Source: Dromaius novaehollandiae
Lineage: Eukaryota > Chordata > Aves > Casuariiformes > Dromaiidae
DNA: 64,000 nucleotides
NCBI RefSeq assembly: GCF_036370855.1
Contig: NC_088112.1
Location: forward strand, 14,066,469 to 14,130,468
Direction: 5' to 3'
The position numbers and the translations under genes are program-made. Of this stretch, positions 13,052 through 26,164 are shown piece after piece (position 1 is the first letter of the stretch; each line of letters starts with the position of its first letter). The notes below the pieces were generated by a model, which was not told where the DNA came from, did no database searches, and saw only the letters and a program-made list of their open reading frames with translations.

Positions 13052-14048
13052 CATCGTTGTCTGCCTGGCTGTCACCTTTGATCGTCGGCTCCGCAGCCTG
13101 ACGAACTGCATCATCGTCTCCTTGGCCATCACTGACCTGCTGCTGAGCCTCCTAGTGCTGCCGTTCTCCGCCTTCTATGAACTCACCCACGAGTGGCCCT
13201 TTGGAAGTACTTTGTGCAACATCTACATCAGTCTGGACGTCATGCTGTGCACAGCTTCCATCCTCAACCTCCTCATGATCAGCCTGGACCGGTACTTTGC
13301 AGTCACCACCCCGCTCCGCTACAGCCAGCTGGTCACTCCCTCCCGGGTGACTGTGGGCTTGGTCATTATTTGGGCGGTTTCACTGATGGTCTCCTTCCTA
13401 CCAATCCACTTGGGCTGGAACACTGATGGGACAGCGGTGCAAAACACAGCTTCCAACTGCAGCAAGGAGTGCAAGCTGGAGGTGAACCCAGTGTATGGGC
13501 TTGTGGACTCCTTGCTCACCTTCTATATCCCTTTGGTCATCATGTGCATCACCTACTACCGAATATTCAAGATAGCAAGGGAGCAGGCCAAGAGGATAAA
13601 CCATACGTGGTACTGCAGCAGCAACACCCCCATGCCGCCCATCGTGAAAGAGCACAAAGCCACAGTGACTCTTGCAGTCGTTTTGGGAGCGTTCATTGTG
13701 TGCTGGTTCCCCTATTTCACAGTGTTCACTTACCGGGGGATGTGGGGGGACAGCAGCGTGAAAGGCACACCCATGTCCATCGTCCTCTGGCTGGGCTATG
13801 CCAACTCAGCCCTGAACCCCATCCTCTACGGCACTCTCAACAGGGATTTCCGGGTGGCGTACCAGCATTTGCTGCACTGCTGGAAGACAGGGGGCCCCCA
13901 GGGCTCCTGCCTGCCTTCCCTCCGCAAGGCCCAGCCCAGGGGCAGGGGCTGCCAGCAGGGCCCAGCCGGGCAGGAGAGTAAGCCTCTGAGGCTGGAGATG
14001 AGGAACGGGAAGGGGATCTTGCTGGCTGACGGAGCACTTGAGAGGTAA
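12942..14048 (+). CDS. HRH2: Histamine receptor H2, class A GPCR (single coding exon, 368 aa)
   Basis: Plasma-membrane receptor that binds histamine and couples mainly to Gs and adenylyl cyclase. Seven hydrophobic segments are clear. The TM3 amine-binding Asp is residue 99 (YISLDVMLC), and the TM5 H2-type pair is Asp189/Thr193 ([11 protein letters not shown]), equivalent to human Asp186/Thr190. DRY is 116-118, CWFPYF 254-259 and NPILY 292-296. Cys92 can pair with Cys173 or Cys177 of the second extracellular loop. Asn6 (NLT) is a glycosylation site and Cys313 a likely palmitoylation site. The start has a strong context (A at -3, G at +4); Met14 is a weaker alternative. The C-terminus (KPLRLEM...DGALER) aligns with the human KPLKLQV...GATDR end. 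Length is close to human (359). The third intracellular loop looks about five residues longer, with an added Cys. The stop codon lies in a splice donor, so a second C-terminus is possible. Confidence 0.97.
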   Translation: MDPCHNLTSPPEPMEFHLQVLVGSFLAILIMFTLCGNIVVCLAVTFDRRLRSLTNCIIVSLAITDLLLSLLVLPFSAFYELTHEWPFGSTLCNIYISLDVMLCTASILNLLMISLDRYFAVTTPLRYSQLVTPSRVTVGLVIIWAVSLMVSFLPIHLGWNTDGTAVQNTASNCSKECKLEVNPVYGLVDSLLTFYIPLVIMCITYYRIFKIAREQAKRINHTWYCSSNTPMPPIVKEHKATVTLAVVLGAFIVCWFPYFTVFTYRGMWGDSSVKGTPMSIVLWLGYANSALNPILYGTLNRDFRVAYQHLLHCWKTGGPQGSCLPSLRKAQPRGRGCQQGPAGQESKPLRLEMRNGKGILLADGALER

Positions 14049-14050
14049 GA
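14041..14050 (+). promoter_or_regulatory. HRH2: Splice donor overlapping the HRH2 stop codon
   Basis: The sequence AGAG|GTAAGA has the donor GT at 14045-14046, and the TAA stop at 14046-14048 lies inside it. Unspliced reading gives the 368-residue protein. Use of the donor would remove the stop and continue in phase 2 (GAG AG|) into a downstream exon. Human HRH2 is annotated with two C-terminal isoforms, which fits this arrangement. The partner exon was not identified here. Confidence 0.6.
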
Positions 14051-17000
14051 GCTTTCTCGCAGGTGTGGGTTTGGTGGTAAGTCCATCCCCAGAGAGGAAG
14101 GCAGAGGTGGGGACTCCACATTGTCTGGACCTTCCTTTTATATCTGGACTTTCCTTCCTATCTCGACTTTTCTGTCTTTACTGTTAAGCAATGAGCTGGA
14201 TGCCTCAGCAGAAAATCCTTGGTCAGGCAGCACTTGCTCGCTACAACCACATCAGCATCAGCAGGGCCCCAGCTTGCATCCCTCTGCACAGGTAGCACTG
14301 GTCCAGCTATGCGAGTTTTGCAAGGGGAGCTGCCGGCACATGGCAGGGCAGGCTGGGCTTCCTGACTGGCCCAAGCCACTGCCACCACCTCACAGAAGCA
14401 CAAAATGTCCCTGGCTTTGCTGTGTGATGGGGACAGCCGCTCTTCAATGTTGGCCATGTCCTGCTCTCTGATGGCAGGTGGCCAGCAAAGCCTGGGCACA
14501 CATCGGAGCTGTGGGGCACTTGGAAAAGGTCACCTCCCGGCATGGCAGGGGGAACGCAGTGTTATCACTGGGGTGTAGAGAGCTAACGCACCTGTGGTTC
14601 CCCTGAGCAGTTTCGGGGGTTCCCTTCTCAGCTAAGACACTCACCCTCATTACGGAGCCTCCGTATTTTGGCTGTCGCTTTGCATCAGCAGTGAATTCGG
14701 CCAACAGCAAGTTCCATTCCTATCTCTGGAAAGAAGCAAGAATAGGCAAAATTAGGCTGGTAAATGTTTTTAGAAATACAAATAGCCATGCAAGTTAGAG
14801 CCAAAAGTTTCCTCAGCATTGCCCCAAGCACATCACGGGGTTGAGACCCTCCTGGGGTGTCCCAGGGCTGCAGCCCATGGGTGAGGGTTCCCAGGCAGTA
14901 CAATGTGGGATGAGGGCGAGGGTTCCCAGGCAGTGGGATGTGGGAGCAGGCTGGGCAGCCCACTGAGCCAGGGCAATGTGGGTGAGCTCTGTGCCAGGCT
15001 GCAGCAGCGATCCTCTCCCTGGGCATCTGTGTCCCTGAAGAGGGGGCCAGCCCTCACACCGCCTTGCCCAAAGGCATTTGCCCGCCTGAGCCTCAGGAGA
15101 GCGGAAGAGGCTACTCTCTGCCATAGTGCAAGCTACTGCTGCTCCTGAGCCTTTAATCTAACCTTTTACAATTCCTGATAAACAGTGCAGAAACTTTCCA
15201 TCCCATAGATAAGGCGTCCTTTTGCTCCTGGCTCCCAGTGTGCCAGCATACAGAGAAACATACAGAGAAAGAGCTGTGCTGTTTCCTCACACTAAAGTGC
15301 AGCTCCTGGACAAAGCAGCTGTTCAGGGAGAGCTCTTGTGCTGGGACTCCGCACACAGCTGGGGAGAGCTGCCAACGGGGAACGGGCTCACAGGAATTCT
15401 CTACAGCAACCAAAAGAGATAAAAGAAGAAGTGTTGATACCTTTGGAAAGTGCTGCCTTATGGTAAAGTGAGAATAATGAGCAGGGTGCGAGGAAAAGGG
15501 GAAGGAAAAGGGGTTTCTGTTCCCCAGGCTGAGCCCAGAGCTGCTGGAGGAGCCGCAGCTGCAGGCGGGGCGGGGCTCAGCCATGCCCCTGCAGAAGCGG
15601 TGCCGGCGCTGGAGGTGACGGAGGTGGCCGCCTCCAGACAATGTCGGCTAATCAGATAGCGAGTAGCTTCCCGGGGCCACAGCTGCTCATGGCGAGCTGT
15701 GGTCGCAGCAGCGAGAGGCTGGGTCACCTCTGGAAACGCCGGGTTTGCGTTTGGGACCCCCATCATGCAGTGGGCCACCCAGCCGCCAGACTGGCCTCGA
15801 GGCGCTCTCCGAAGTGAGCTCCCTGACGAGGAGCTCGCCAAGCCATGGAGAGAGCTAAAAGCAAAGGGAAAGCAGTGAAGCAACCTGCAAGGGGAGTGAC
15901 CGCTGGGACTGCTCCTGCGTCGCTGGCTGCCAGGTCAGCTCCTGCGCTGCGGCCCCGTCCCGCGGAGGCAGGCGCGTTCGCTGGCCATCAAAAGGATGGC
16001 TAGCAAACTGGAGGCAAATTGTGCTAAAAGCGGATGCTGGTGGAAGGATGTCTGCTCTGTCCCTCCAGGAGGACCAGGCAGGATTTTATTTATTGACAAA
16101 CTGAATCTTGCAACAGCAAACAGCAGCTGATCCCTGGAGGCAGAGCTGTGCTGCTGCCAAGATGGGTCCTGCACAGAAGCCATGGCCAGAAACCCAAGGG
16201 AGGGTGGAGGATGGTTCCTCCCGCTTGGACAGGGCCGGGACAGCCGTGGGGCCGAGTTGGGGCACTCGGCCTGATCTGAGGGGCAGATTTAGCCCCTTCC
16301 CATCACTCAGGTGTGTTTGAAAGAGAGCAGTGAAAAACTCAGAACGGCTTCCAGCCGGAGAAATAACTCAGCTTCCTATCCGGGTTTGCACCTAAGGGAG
16401 CCCAGTGTGGGGGGAGGAGGGCAGGTGCCAGCCGGCGCATGCACACACAATGCTGGGGGAAGCTCAGGCACAGGGGTTTTTCTTGACCTTTTTAAATGCA
16501 GCGCTCACTTTACCATCCTATGCAGCATCGCAACTGTGGTTTCTGCTTGCGATCAGATAAGGGTTCACCTGAGCTCCGGATGATCTGCTGTTGCTCGTGC
16601 TTTCTCTGTTTCACGTGTTTGCCTGCTCGCTCGCGTGGAAATGCTACCAAGGATCTCCTGGGGCCCCTTCCAGCCCTTCTCGCTGGAGTCGGATATGTAA
16701 ACCAGCAGGTTGCTTCCCCTGCTATTAGGATGGCGGATGAGCTGGATCAGCCAGGAGAAGGTGGTCCCAGGATTTATCTGAGCATGAAAGGGTCAGCAGC
16801 CCATTTCACCCCAAGCTCAGACAGAAATGATAGATACGTCTCCCCACTTCTTCTCTCCTGTTATGAGGCCTAGAGAAAAGGCCTGCAAAACCAGTGAGAA
16901 TACTCAAGTACTGTGGTGAGTCTCGGGGTGCCAGAGCTGGGCTGGGGAGTCCAGAGCGGGGCAGTCCTTTGGAAAACAGGAGGGGCAGCACAATCACTAG

Positions 17001-20000
17001 AGCACCGGGAGCACTTCTGCGGGTCGGGACCACGTAGGGCTGAGACTGCAGGGCCAAACAGCAGTGTGCCGGGAGACCGCTGCTTCTCTTTCCGCACGAT
17101 GCTGTAAAAAGGCAAGGCAATTTGTGCCCCAGTAATGAAACAATGAGGGAAAACAGCAGCTGTTTGCACATCTGGTTAACTTCAGGAACTCACTGCAGTG
17201 AGACACGACTCTTAACAGGACCATGCTGAGCACTGGGCATGGCTTTAGGTTGTGAGACCACTCACAGAAGTCCAGACAGGTTAAAAGCCTGAAAAAAAGC
17301 AGCGTTCAGCATGAACTGGGTACCCATCAGGTAGAAAACTGCGCAGCCGCAGCAGCCAGGGCCAAGCACGCGGCTCTGGGCTGCCCTCTTGCAGGCGTCA
17401 CGCTGTGCTCAGAGATGCTTGGGGCACGGCTGTGCCTGTGCTGCATGGGCAGAGAGAGGCCAGCTCCCGTCGGAAACGGTCACATTTCCAGCCCCAACGT
17501 GGCTGGCCTCAGTGGGGCTGAGCAGGGCAGGGAGCACATGAGGGAAACACAGAGCGAAAACGGGGGCCTGGCGGGCTCATCCCAGCTGGCACCGACCCGC
17601 TAATATGCTCTCTCTCTCTCTTTTTTTCTTTTATTATGTCTTCATATATGACTTAACGCTTTCCAGCACTGGTGCTTCACCCTGAGCCTCAGCCAGCCCG
17701 AGGACATGTGTTTTGCAGCCTTGGACTCCCGGCTGCCCTCTTCCAAAATCCTGCAAGGACAAAGCTAGATTTTCCCCAGGGGGAAACTGCGAGGCAGAGG
17801 CAGGGACTGCAGGGTGAGTACGGGGCCGAGCCTCCGGGTACCAGCGTGGGAGGGGGTGGGTGTCCCTGCACGGGGGCACCCAGCACCGTCCCACCCCGGT
17901 CCAGATGGGTGCCTGCTCCAGAGGGCGGTGCCATCAGAGGTGCAGCTCCTCTCCTCTCCCAAGCTCAGCCCCAGACACAGGGGGGTGCCCTGCTCCCCCC
18001 TCAGCTGCTCCAGGATTTTCAGCTAGCAACAGTGGGTGTTGCACGGCTGTCCCGTGACGCCCTGGGAAACGCCAGTCCCACTCCACCAGCGCGCGAGCCG
18101 GGGGAGCGCTCGGCAGGCAGCTTCCTCAGTCCGGCTTCGGCTCTCTGCCCCGCTTTGCTGCTCCTGCTGCTGCCGGGAGCTGCCTCGGTGCACTGCAGAG
18201 GCGGCCGCGCGCAGGGCACACATTTCCAGCACGCCTCATTTTCATGCAAGCCGACATCGGCTCTACAGAAATTGCCGGCAGCTTTCATGGCAATCCTGGC
18301 AGGGCTCCCGGGGCAGGGTGCTGATGCTGCATTCAGCACTGCCGCGCTCCCCCCGGCAGCGCGGGCTGGAGGATGTAGTCACTTGCCACTGCGCGTGAGG
18401 ACGTCTATCAGCTCCCCACTTACTGCAATGCTTCGCTGGGAGAGCCAGGCAAGGTCGCCCTGACCTCCACGCGCTCTCCCTCAAGCACCGCCTGCCGATA
18501 ACGTGGGCTCTCCCGTATCAACCGTGCCCTGGAGAGAGAGGAGGTGACCGGTGTGCTGCCGGCAGGTCTCCTTGTCCCTGCTCCCTGCTGAGCGCTGCTC
18601 CTGCAGCCAAGGTCTTGCAGGCGGCACGGTGCGGCACTCCTGGCACCGCCAGGCGCCCAGCGGCGCTGTGCAAGGGGGCCCCTTCCCCAGGTGATGAGGC
18701 TGAGGGTGGCAGCCTTCATCCACCCACCCGCCCCAGCACACTAATTCGGGAGCATGAGCACAGCCAGCAGGGAGCTGGTGCCCGAGCAGGGCAAGGCTAC
18801 ACTCTCGCCCCCGGCTCAGAGCCACGTCCCAGCACGGAGCAGCAGCCTGCACCGCTCCAAGGGGATGTGAGTCCCTGTGAATCACCCCCGACAGGGGGAG
18901 GGAAAAGGAGAACAGGAGGCTCAGCTGGTCCTCTGACCCGAGCAGGGCCACGCGCAACCATGGGGCAGAAAGGCAAGGTCCCTGCGGCCCCAACCCCTGC
19001 GCCACGGGAGGGAGAGGTACAAAACCCCAAGCCCTGGGGGCAACAAGTCGTGAACCTCCTGGAGGGGGGAAGAGGGTGCTCAGCCCCTGGCAGCCCAAGG
19101 CAGAGCCATCTTTGCTCTCGTCACTGCCTGAAAGTGGGGTGGGGAGCCGATTCCAGCTCTGCTGCTTCACGCTTCCCCTCTCCACGCTGCACAGATCTTC
19201 CAAAACACATCTAGTTTTCACTAGGGGTAGAGGCAAAATACCAGCTTTCCTCCCGCAAGAGAGATTGCCGATGTAATCGGCAGGCTGAAGTGAAGCTGGT
19301 TGAGGGGAGAGGTTTGCAGATGTGAGGTCCTGCTACCACCACAGATTTCCTCTGCGAGCTCTGGGGGCGGGGAGCGGAAGCACCATCCCGCGCAGGGCGC
19401 CCATCCGAGGGAGCCTGCTGCCACGCCGAGCACACCCTGGCCCCCTCCTGCAGCGCCCACGCGGGGGTGGGCAGAGGGTCTGTGGGGAGAAGGAGCGCCC
19501 ACGAGCTGCTGGCCCCGTTGGGCTGTTCCTGGAGGTGGCAATTCACCCGCTGCCGGCTGGGCCACGCAGAGGGGAAGAGTAGGCAGGGAAAGCCACAAAA
19601 CAGGCAGCCAAGAGGTCCGAGGCTACATGAGCCGCTGAGCTCTAATCCAACAGCAGAGCCATGCAACCACGCTCAGCTGAGAGCATCCTCCCTGCCCCGC
19701 GGTCCTTCCCCCGCACCATGGCTCTCTGTGCAGTGTCCCTCGTGCCAGGAGCAGGGCAAAAGGGAGCCACCCGCCCCCTGAAAACCCGTTGAACCGCCTC
19801 TCTTCTCCTCCAGGATCCCCATCCCGGCACGCAGCATTTGCCCCGTCCCAGAGCACGGCTGGAAAGGCCTCCGCCTGCCCAGGTTTCTTCCGGAGAGGGT
19901 CGTGCATTGGAAGAGCCCTTGGTGGAGCCGCAGAAGAGCTTCCCCCACCACCCCATGGGGGCCACGACACCCCCAGCATCAAGCCCACACCAGCCTGCGG

Positions 20001-22147
20001 CAATGCCCAAGGAGCCAGGCTCGAGAGCCAACGTTCGTCCCCAGCAAAGCAGGGCAGCAGGTGGGAAAAGCCCAGCAGGTCGGGTTGGGAGGGAAAGGGC
20101 TCAGAGCAAGGGCAGACCAGGGAGAAGGGCCCTTGGCATGTCACTGCCCTCCCAGTGCCCTCCCTGGGAGCTGTAGGGGAGGGCAGAGGCCCTGGCACAG
20201 GGCCAGGCGATGGGGCAGGGGGGCAGGGCACGGTGGCACACACCGGACGCCCCTGCAGGACCCACGCTGGCGAAGCCCCCCCTCTCCGAACCTGCTCTGT
20301 ACCCCCTGCGTGGAGACGGGCACCAGGGTGCCGTGCCGCGGGGAGGCACCCAGCCCCATGCTGGGGTCGGGGCCCTGCACCCTGCCCTTGCAGGGGAAAG
20401 ACTGCGAAAACAGGGTGTTGGTGCACTGAGCCTGGGCAGAAGTAGTAAATATAAAAATATATATATATATAAAAAATTTTTAAAAAATTATTTAACCTAG
20501 AAGAAAGACAAAGTGATTTATTTCTTTAGACACACTCTGGCCTGAGAAGAGCCTCCCATCCTGCTGCCCGATCCCCAGCCCTCCGTGGGGGCCCCTCTGT
20601 GCCTGGTCCCCTGCGAGGCAGATGGGGACCTGCCGTGGCCCCGTACCGGGACACATGCTGCAGTGAGCACGGCCCACTTGGCGCGGGAGGCAGGTGGCAT
20701 CCAGCTCCTCCAGCCGCTGCCACGGTCCCGGGGTCCTCGCGCCCCTGCCCTGGGCCAGTCCTTGCTCTGCCAGCTAGAGCCACGGCACAGGGTTGGGAGC
20801 CCAGGGCCACCACAATGTCTCTCCAGCTGGAGATGGATGTGGGCACTGGGACGCCCTGGATCCCTCTAGGACAGTGCCTGGGAGCTCAGGCAAGCTGGGC
20901 ACATGCAGCCCCCCCAGGGACAAGGGCTGCAGCCCATCCTTGTGGCCCCCGGGACACCTTGCCTGGTGATACTGCCTCCCTGCAGGACCCCCGAGCCAGT
21001 GGGAAGGAGGGGGCTGCACGGGGAGAGGAGCAGCTAGGATGGGAAAGAAGACGACCCCCGCTCCGTGCTGCAGAGCAAGAGCTTTCCTCCTGGAATAAGC
21101 CTGACCCACATCACCTCCAGGCAGGGGTTCTCATCCTGCATCCTGCAGTATTTCTGGGCATAGGGGGGGCCCAGCAGACCCCTCTTTACAGAATCCCTTC
21201 AGTGATGGAGGGTGCTGAGCCCCCAGGCTACCCCATTTTGTGCAGGCTGAGCTGCCCTGGCTCTGCTCAAGGAGGAGAAAAGTGCAAGGCAAGCACGTGC
21301 TCCCAGGTGCATCCCCAGCCACCTCCACTCCGGGACACTTACCTGGAGTCTTGAGGTCTCCAGGGGGGTCCCAAGCTGCCAGTGCGGCACCCGGCACCAC
21401 GGCCAGGCCCAGGGCCCAAAGATGCATGTGGCACCAGCTCAGCCATTGCCAAGGACGCAGGGGCAGCAGAAGACCCCGGGAGGTGCAGGGGCCGCGCCGG
21501 ACGGTGGGACGGGCTGCTCGCAGGCGTCCATGCCCGCACCCGCGCACCTGGGTGCCTGCGGGGCTCCGGGTCCCCCGCAGCCCGGGCAGGGCTGGGAGCG
21601 GCACAGCGGCAGCGCAGGCTCGGAGCTCCCCCTGCTTGCTGCCGGGGACAGACGTGCCAGGCTGCACCCCTCGCTCCTGCACAGCCCCGGTGCCGGCGGG
21701 GAGCAAAGCCCAGGGGCTCATCCACGTGCGCCCCAGGCTTGGCATCCCGAGAGCTCCCGCAGGGCTCCAGTCTGCCGCCCCGCGTGGGAGCCCTGCTTGG
21801 CTGCGCAGCCCTGCTGCCACCTCCCGGAGCGGCCAACGGATCCAACACCAGCGCCAGGGCAGCACTTACTACCTCGTGTCCCCGTGGATTTGGCCATCGT
21901 GCCAGCAATCAGCAAGGAGCCGATGGCTGCGCCACAGCAAGGAGGGCTGGGGGGAGCCGTGCAGCCCGCCGCGCAGCCCAGGGCATCTCATGTGTCCAGC
22001 AAGTGAGACCCCACAGCCGGCCTCCCAGAGGACTCAGCCTCTCCAGACAAACCAGGCGGGAGCAGGCCACAAAACACCCACAGCATCCACCCTCACACCG
22101 GCTCTGGGAGAAAGCACTGAAAAGCAAACACCCAAACCCCTGCCACC
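14049..22147. other. Gene-free GC-rich interval downstream of HRH2
   Basis: No supported exon. The HRH2 3' untranslated region must start here, but I see no AATAAA close behind the stop; a GATAAA variant near 15178 is the nearest candidate. Small repeats include a 35-bp direct duplication starting at 14883 and 14918 (gagggttcccaggcag core), a CT/T-rich tract at 17608-17635, and an AT-rich tract near 20.45 kb (listed separately). Long open frames around 18-22 kb reflect high GC and do not resemble known proteins. Confidence 0.55.
20446..20503. repeat. AT-rich low-complexity tract with (AT)n core
   Basis: A nearly pure A/T stretch of about 58 bases, including an alternating AT run around 20458-20470 and paired A and T homopolymers, sits abruptly within GC-rich DNA. 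It is a simple repeat and could act as an unwinding element or be a slippage hotspot. No gene context is visible. Confidence 0.8.
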
Positions 22148-22420
22148 TATGATAACAATTAGGGACCTATCTAATTGCAAAAATAATTGCAATTCAAGTG
22201 TTTAATTACCATACTAAGCAGGAAGAGCCGCTCCCAACTGTTCCAGTAGCATTCCCAATCCATCAAACAAGGTTTGGGGCTTGTTTGGGGTTTTTTTGAT
22301 TATTAGATTGCAGCCCTGGGGGGATGAAGAGATTTGCTAATTAGGGTCTTGGAGAACAGCTACCAATTCGGAAACACTTGCTTTTAATTTCAATACTAAC
22401 AAGGCTGGAAGGGGGAGAAA
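22148..22420. promoter_or_regulatory. Candidate enhancer: AT-rich island with homeodomain cores
   Basis: A sharp AT-rich island in GC-rich DNA. It contains several TAAT cores: CTAATTGC at 22171, AATAATTGC at 22182, TTTAATTACC at 22201 and GCTAATTAGG at 22336. The composition break, motif clustering and absence of repeat or coding structure are typical of constrained noncoding elements. The function is inference; the target could be HRH2, CPLX2 or a more distant gene. Confidence 0.35.
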
Positions 22421-25400
22421 GCCAAAATGCAGAACATCTGTGCAGTAGCTATCTGCACTTCTGATGGGGGGACCTCGCTGGGGCGTGCAGAGGCCTGGCG
22501 CCGCTCGGTGCATGCACAGGCCCACTTCCCCACGGGAGGCAGGCGCTGCGGCCAGTTAGCTCGGCGTCAGCGCAGACAGGACGAGGCTGCTGCAGCAGGT
22601 CACTGCCATCACCGCAGCTGCCGCGCAGACTGATCCAGCCTCGCTCCGTTCGTCCGATTCCCCCGGGAGAACTTTGACGGCGGTCGCTTTTGGGGCCGAT
22701 CCCGGTCGTTTCGGCCAGTGGTGCCTGCCCGTGGGCCCCGCGTGCTGCCGGTGCTGCCGCGGGCAGGAGGGGCGCCGCGGGAAGCAGCAGTGGCCGCGGG
22801 GCTTCGCAGCATCCCCCCCCCCCCAGGAGTGCAGCGGAGGAGCGGTTGCTGCTGCGGGCCGGAGGTGAAGGAGTGTTTTCTCCTTTTTAGATACAACAGA
22901 AACATCAGAATGGGAGAAAACACGCTGGGTTGTTTTTGGGTGCTCCCGACCTCCGTGGGAGCGTGGCCGTGGCACCGGAGCGGGGAAAAAGCCACTAGAG
23001 GGCACAAGCAGGACAGAAACGTGGCCCCAAAGCCAGGGTGCCTCCCGCTCCCCCCCATGCAGAAGTGCCAGCGGTGCCCAGAACCCCCCTGCCCCGAAGC
23101 ATCTCTCCAAAAACGCGGAGAAAAAAGCTGGTCCCCACTGCTCCGATGGTTTCGGCGCGCCTCAGGCACTGGCATTGCACGGCTGCAGCCCGAGCTGCCG
23201 GTGCTGGAGGCATCTGTGCGCCCGCCTTCTGGGGGAGGAAACACCAGGGACCGCAGGGCCTGACACCAGCGGGGAGAGGCAGTGCAGGAGGGGACGTGGG
23301 GACACCGTGGTCACAAGGGAGGCCACGTCCGGGCCAAAGGGCCGTCTGGAGAGCCCCAGGGGCACAAGCTTGTGGCAAGGGTGCTCTGTCAAAGCCATTT
23401 TTCAGACACAGGTTGCCCTCGCGGTGCGTTTTGCAGCACAGAGCCCTGGCGTCTCCCACGGCGCTCGCACGCTGCAGGGACGCTGGGTCCCTTGGCGTTG
23501 GCGGCCGCCTCCTGCCCCGCAGCAGGGGCAGGGCTCGCCCCGACGCTCGCCCCACGCCTGGGTGGCAGCAGCCTTCGCTTGCTCATGATGCAGGGGGGAT
23601 TTTGCAAGGAGGAAAAGGGGAGAAATGACACCAGCACCCAGGGGTGAGCGCATCCCTGCAGGGACCTGGCCATGGCGCTCAGGCCAGCGCGTCCATGGGT
23701 GGTGCTGGGACCTGTCGGCTTCTCCGCAGACCTGGCCGTGGCCGTGAGCACCAGCTGCACTGGCGGGTCGGGAGGCTGCATTGCAGAGAGCAGCGAGACA
23801 GAGATGGAGCAGCAACTCGGCAGGGTTACTCTGGCCTCTGAAGGCTTCTGACACCCTGGCAATCCCCAGCCAGGCACTTCCCAAAGGGCTGGGAGCCGCC
23901 TCTCCACAGTGGCCCCTCGTGCTTTGGGCCAGGCAGGCAGACCCACGGTCCTGCCGGGAGCCATCTGCCCATCGCCCAAGGCTGTGCGCGGGATTGTTTC
24001 CTCCTTTCCCGTCCTCCCCAGCGTGTACTCCAGGCAGCCGCTCGCTTCCCCATGCCTGCAGCAGGCGCTGCTTTCATTAAGGCTCCAGCACCAAACCAAA
24101 CACCATTTGTCAATGAGACGGGTGCCAGAGGCAGCTCTGCTGGAACAGATGCCCCCGCTTCTCGTATCCCCCCCAGCAAACACCCGTTACAACAGCCGCC
24201 CCCGCACACGCACGCCTCCCGGGTGCCGCACGCACCTTGCATGCACACACACGCACAGCCCTCGCACAACCCCCAGAGCGGGCTGTGGTGAGCACGGGGC
24301 ACGGGGTGGTCCCCTGCAACCTCCCCTTGGCCACACACACGAGCCAGAATGGCCCCCAGGCTCAGCCAGCATCCCACAGCTGGATGCTCCCCCAGTGCCC
24401 CAGCAGCTCTCAGCATCGGGGCTGCTGCCAGGTCTCAGAACATTGCTGAGATGGGGGAAAGGAGAAGCCCTCGGATCTGGAGCGACCCCATGCTCTGCTC
24501 CAAATCTCCCCCCCGGCACAGAGCAACGGCGTTGGGCGCCGGAGGAGAAATCGCTCCGGAGAGAGCCCAGGGCTGAGCCGCAGGCTCCTCTCCCCATGCT
24601 GTGAATGTGGTCATCCTTCCTCCCCACCAGCCAGAGGTCTTCCTCACAGAGCCTGCCGGGATCTGCCTGGCCTCCACCGCGGAAGCCCGGGGCAGTGGGG
24701 GGGCCGGGGCTGGATGCGGCTCCCCCGGGGTGGCGGGCTGGGAGCTTGTCCTGCTGCAGCAGCAGGCAGCAGTTCTCGCTGTACTACGGCTCCCTCCGAG
24801 CACTGGCACGAGGCTGCACTGGATGCAAATACAGAGCGAAAAGCCCCCGCAGACAGCACTATTACGCAGGGCTCTTGATCCTTCTTACTTAATGGGAGGC
24901 ATTTTTCTGTTTCATTTCCCTTACCCTTGGAGCTGAAACCGCCTTTCTGCAGCAAAACAAGCCAAGCCAAAGAAATCCTGCTCTCTTCCCAGCTTGTGGA
25001 CTCCCCTCCCTCCCCTGCCACAAGAAATGCCCGCCGCACGGGCCTCCTCTCACCCAGGATATACCGTGTTACCGGAGGGATGGCTGCGCCAGCTCCAGGC
25101 TGCTTTCGGGTCATTGGTCCTCACGCACCAGCCTCAAATGCGCAGAGTCCTGCAAGAGAGCTGGGCGCTGTGCACGGCTCCGGCCGCGCTGCCGCGGGCA
25201 CTGTGCACGCCGCGGGGGCCTCTTCCCGGGGCCGGGGACACCACAGGCAGCCCCGGCCGGGGGTGGCCTTGGGGGGGCCCCGCGGGGGAAGCGGGGCAGG
25301 GACATCTCCGCACACCACCGCAGTTGTGGGGTTTTCTCCCCCCACTCGCAGAGCCGCAAAGACGTCCAAAGCAACTCATTTCCACGGCCCCCCCCTGCTC

Positions 25401-26164
25401 GCCCTCCCCGAGGTCTCCAGGACACCTTCGCTCACTTGGCCTGTTTCAAGGTTGTGCTAAGTCCACCGTTCATTACTGAGTAATTAAGCTCTTAATTAAT
25501 GGACTGGTTTCCCCTTAGAGCCCTGGCAGCATCTCTTGGCTGGACTCAGATGGAGCGTGCGGTCCTGCCAGCCCACACGGGTCTCTGCGCCAGCACCAGG
25601 CCCCACTTCCCGGCCACCGCGGTCCAAAAAGGCCCCCAGGGCACAAGCAGGATGGACACGTGCCCTGGGTCAGCAAGACGCTCAGGAGCAATGGGCGAGC
25701 TGGGGCAAGCCTCCTGGCCGTGGGGGATGCTTAAGCCTTGATACCCTAAACCTAGCAAATATCCCAGCTTCTGAGCCTAAAAAATATCAATATTGAAGAT
25801 ATCCCCACCCGACAAAAAGATCTCTCGGCCACTTGCCCCACAGGCAGGTGCCCCTCTGCTCCCTTTCTCCCCACTGCATATCTGCTTCTGGGCTTGGGCT
25901 CCCACTCACCGCCAAAAACGCAGCAAGCCACAGCAAACTGACCGTGACAAGCCCCCGTCCGCGGCACGATCGCAGGGGCTGCCCTGCAGTGCTCCGAATT
26001 TCGTGGATTCATCACACGTCAGTTCCCGTTAGCCGTGAAGGCAGGCTTATCCTTGCCCGCACCGTGACGGCGCGCACGGGCTCGCTCATGCGGCCGCTCG
26101 CAGGGCAGCACCAAGCCGTCCCCCGTCCTGCTGCCGGGCTGGGGCGTCCAGGCAGGAGGAGGGA
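22421..26164. other. Gene-free GC-rich interval
   Basis: No supported exon. It contains a C12 run at 22813-22824, a CA-rich patch near 24.24 kb, and a short AT-rich island at 25468-25504 with tandem TAATTAA cores that may be a small regulatory element. The rest is high-GC sequence with open frames in several phases at once, the mark of composition and not of selection. Confidence 0.5.

Noticed and set aside
15153-15883. Overlapping minus-strand frames that could suggest a gene between HRH2 and CPLX2
   Set aside because: Weak, compositionally plain peptides without domains; no matching splice chain.
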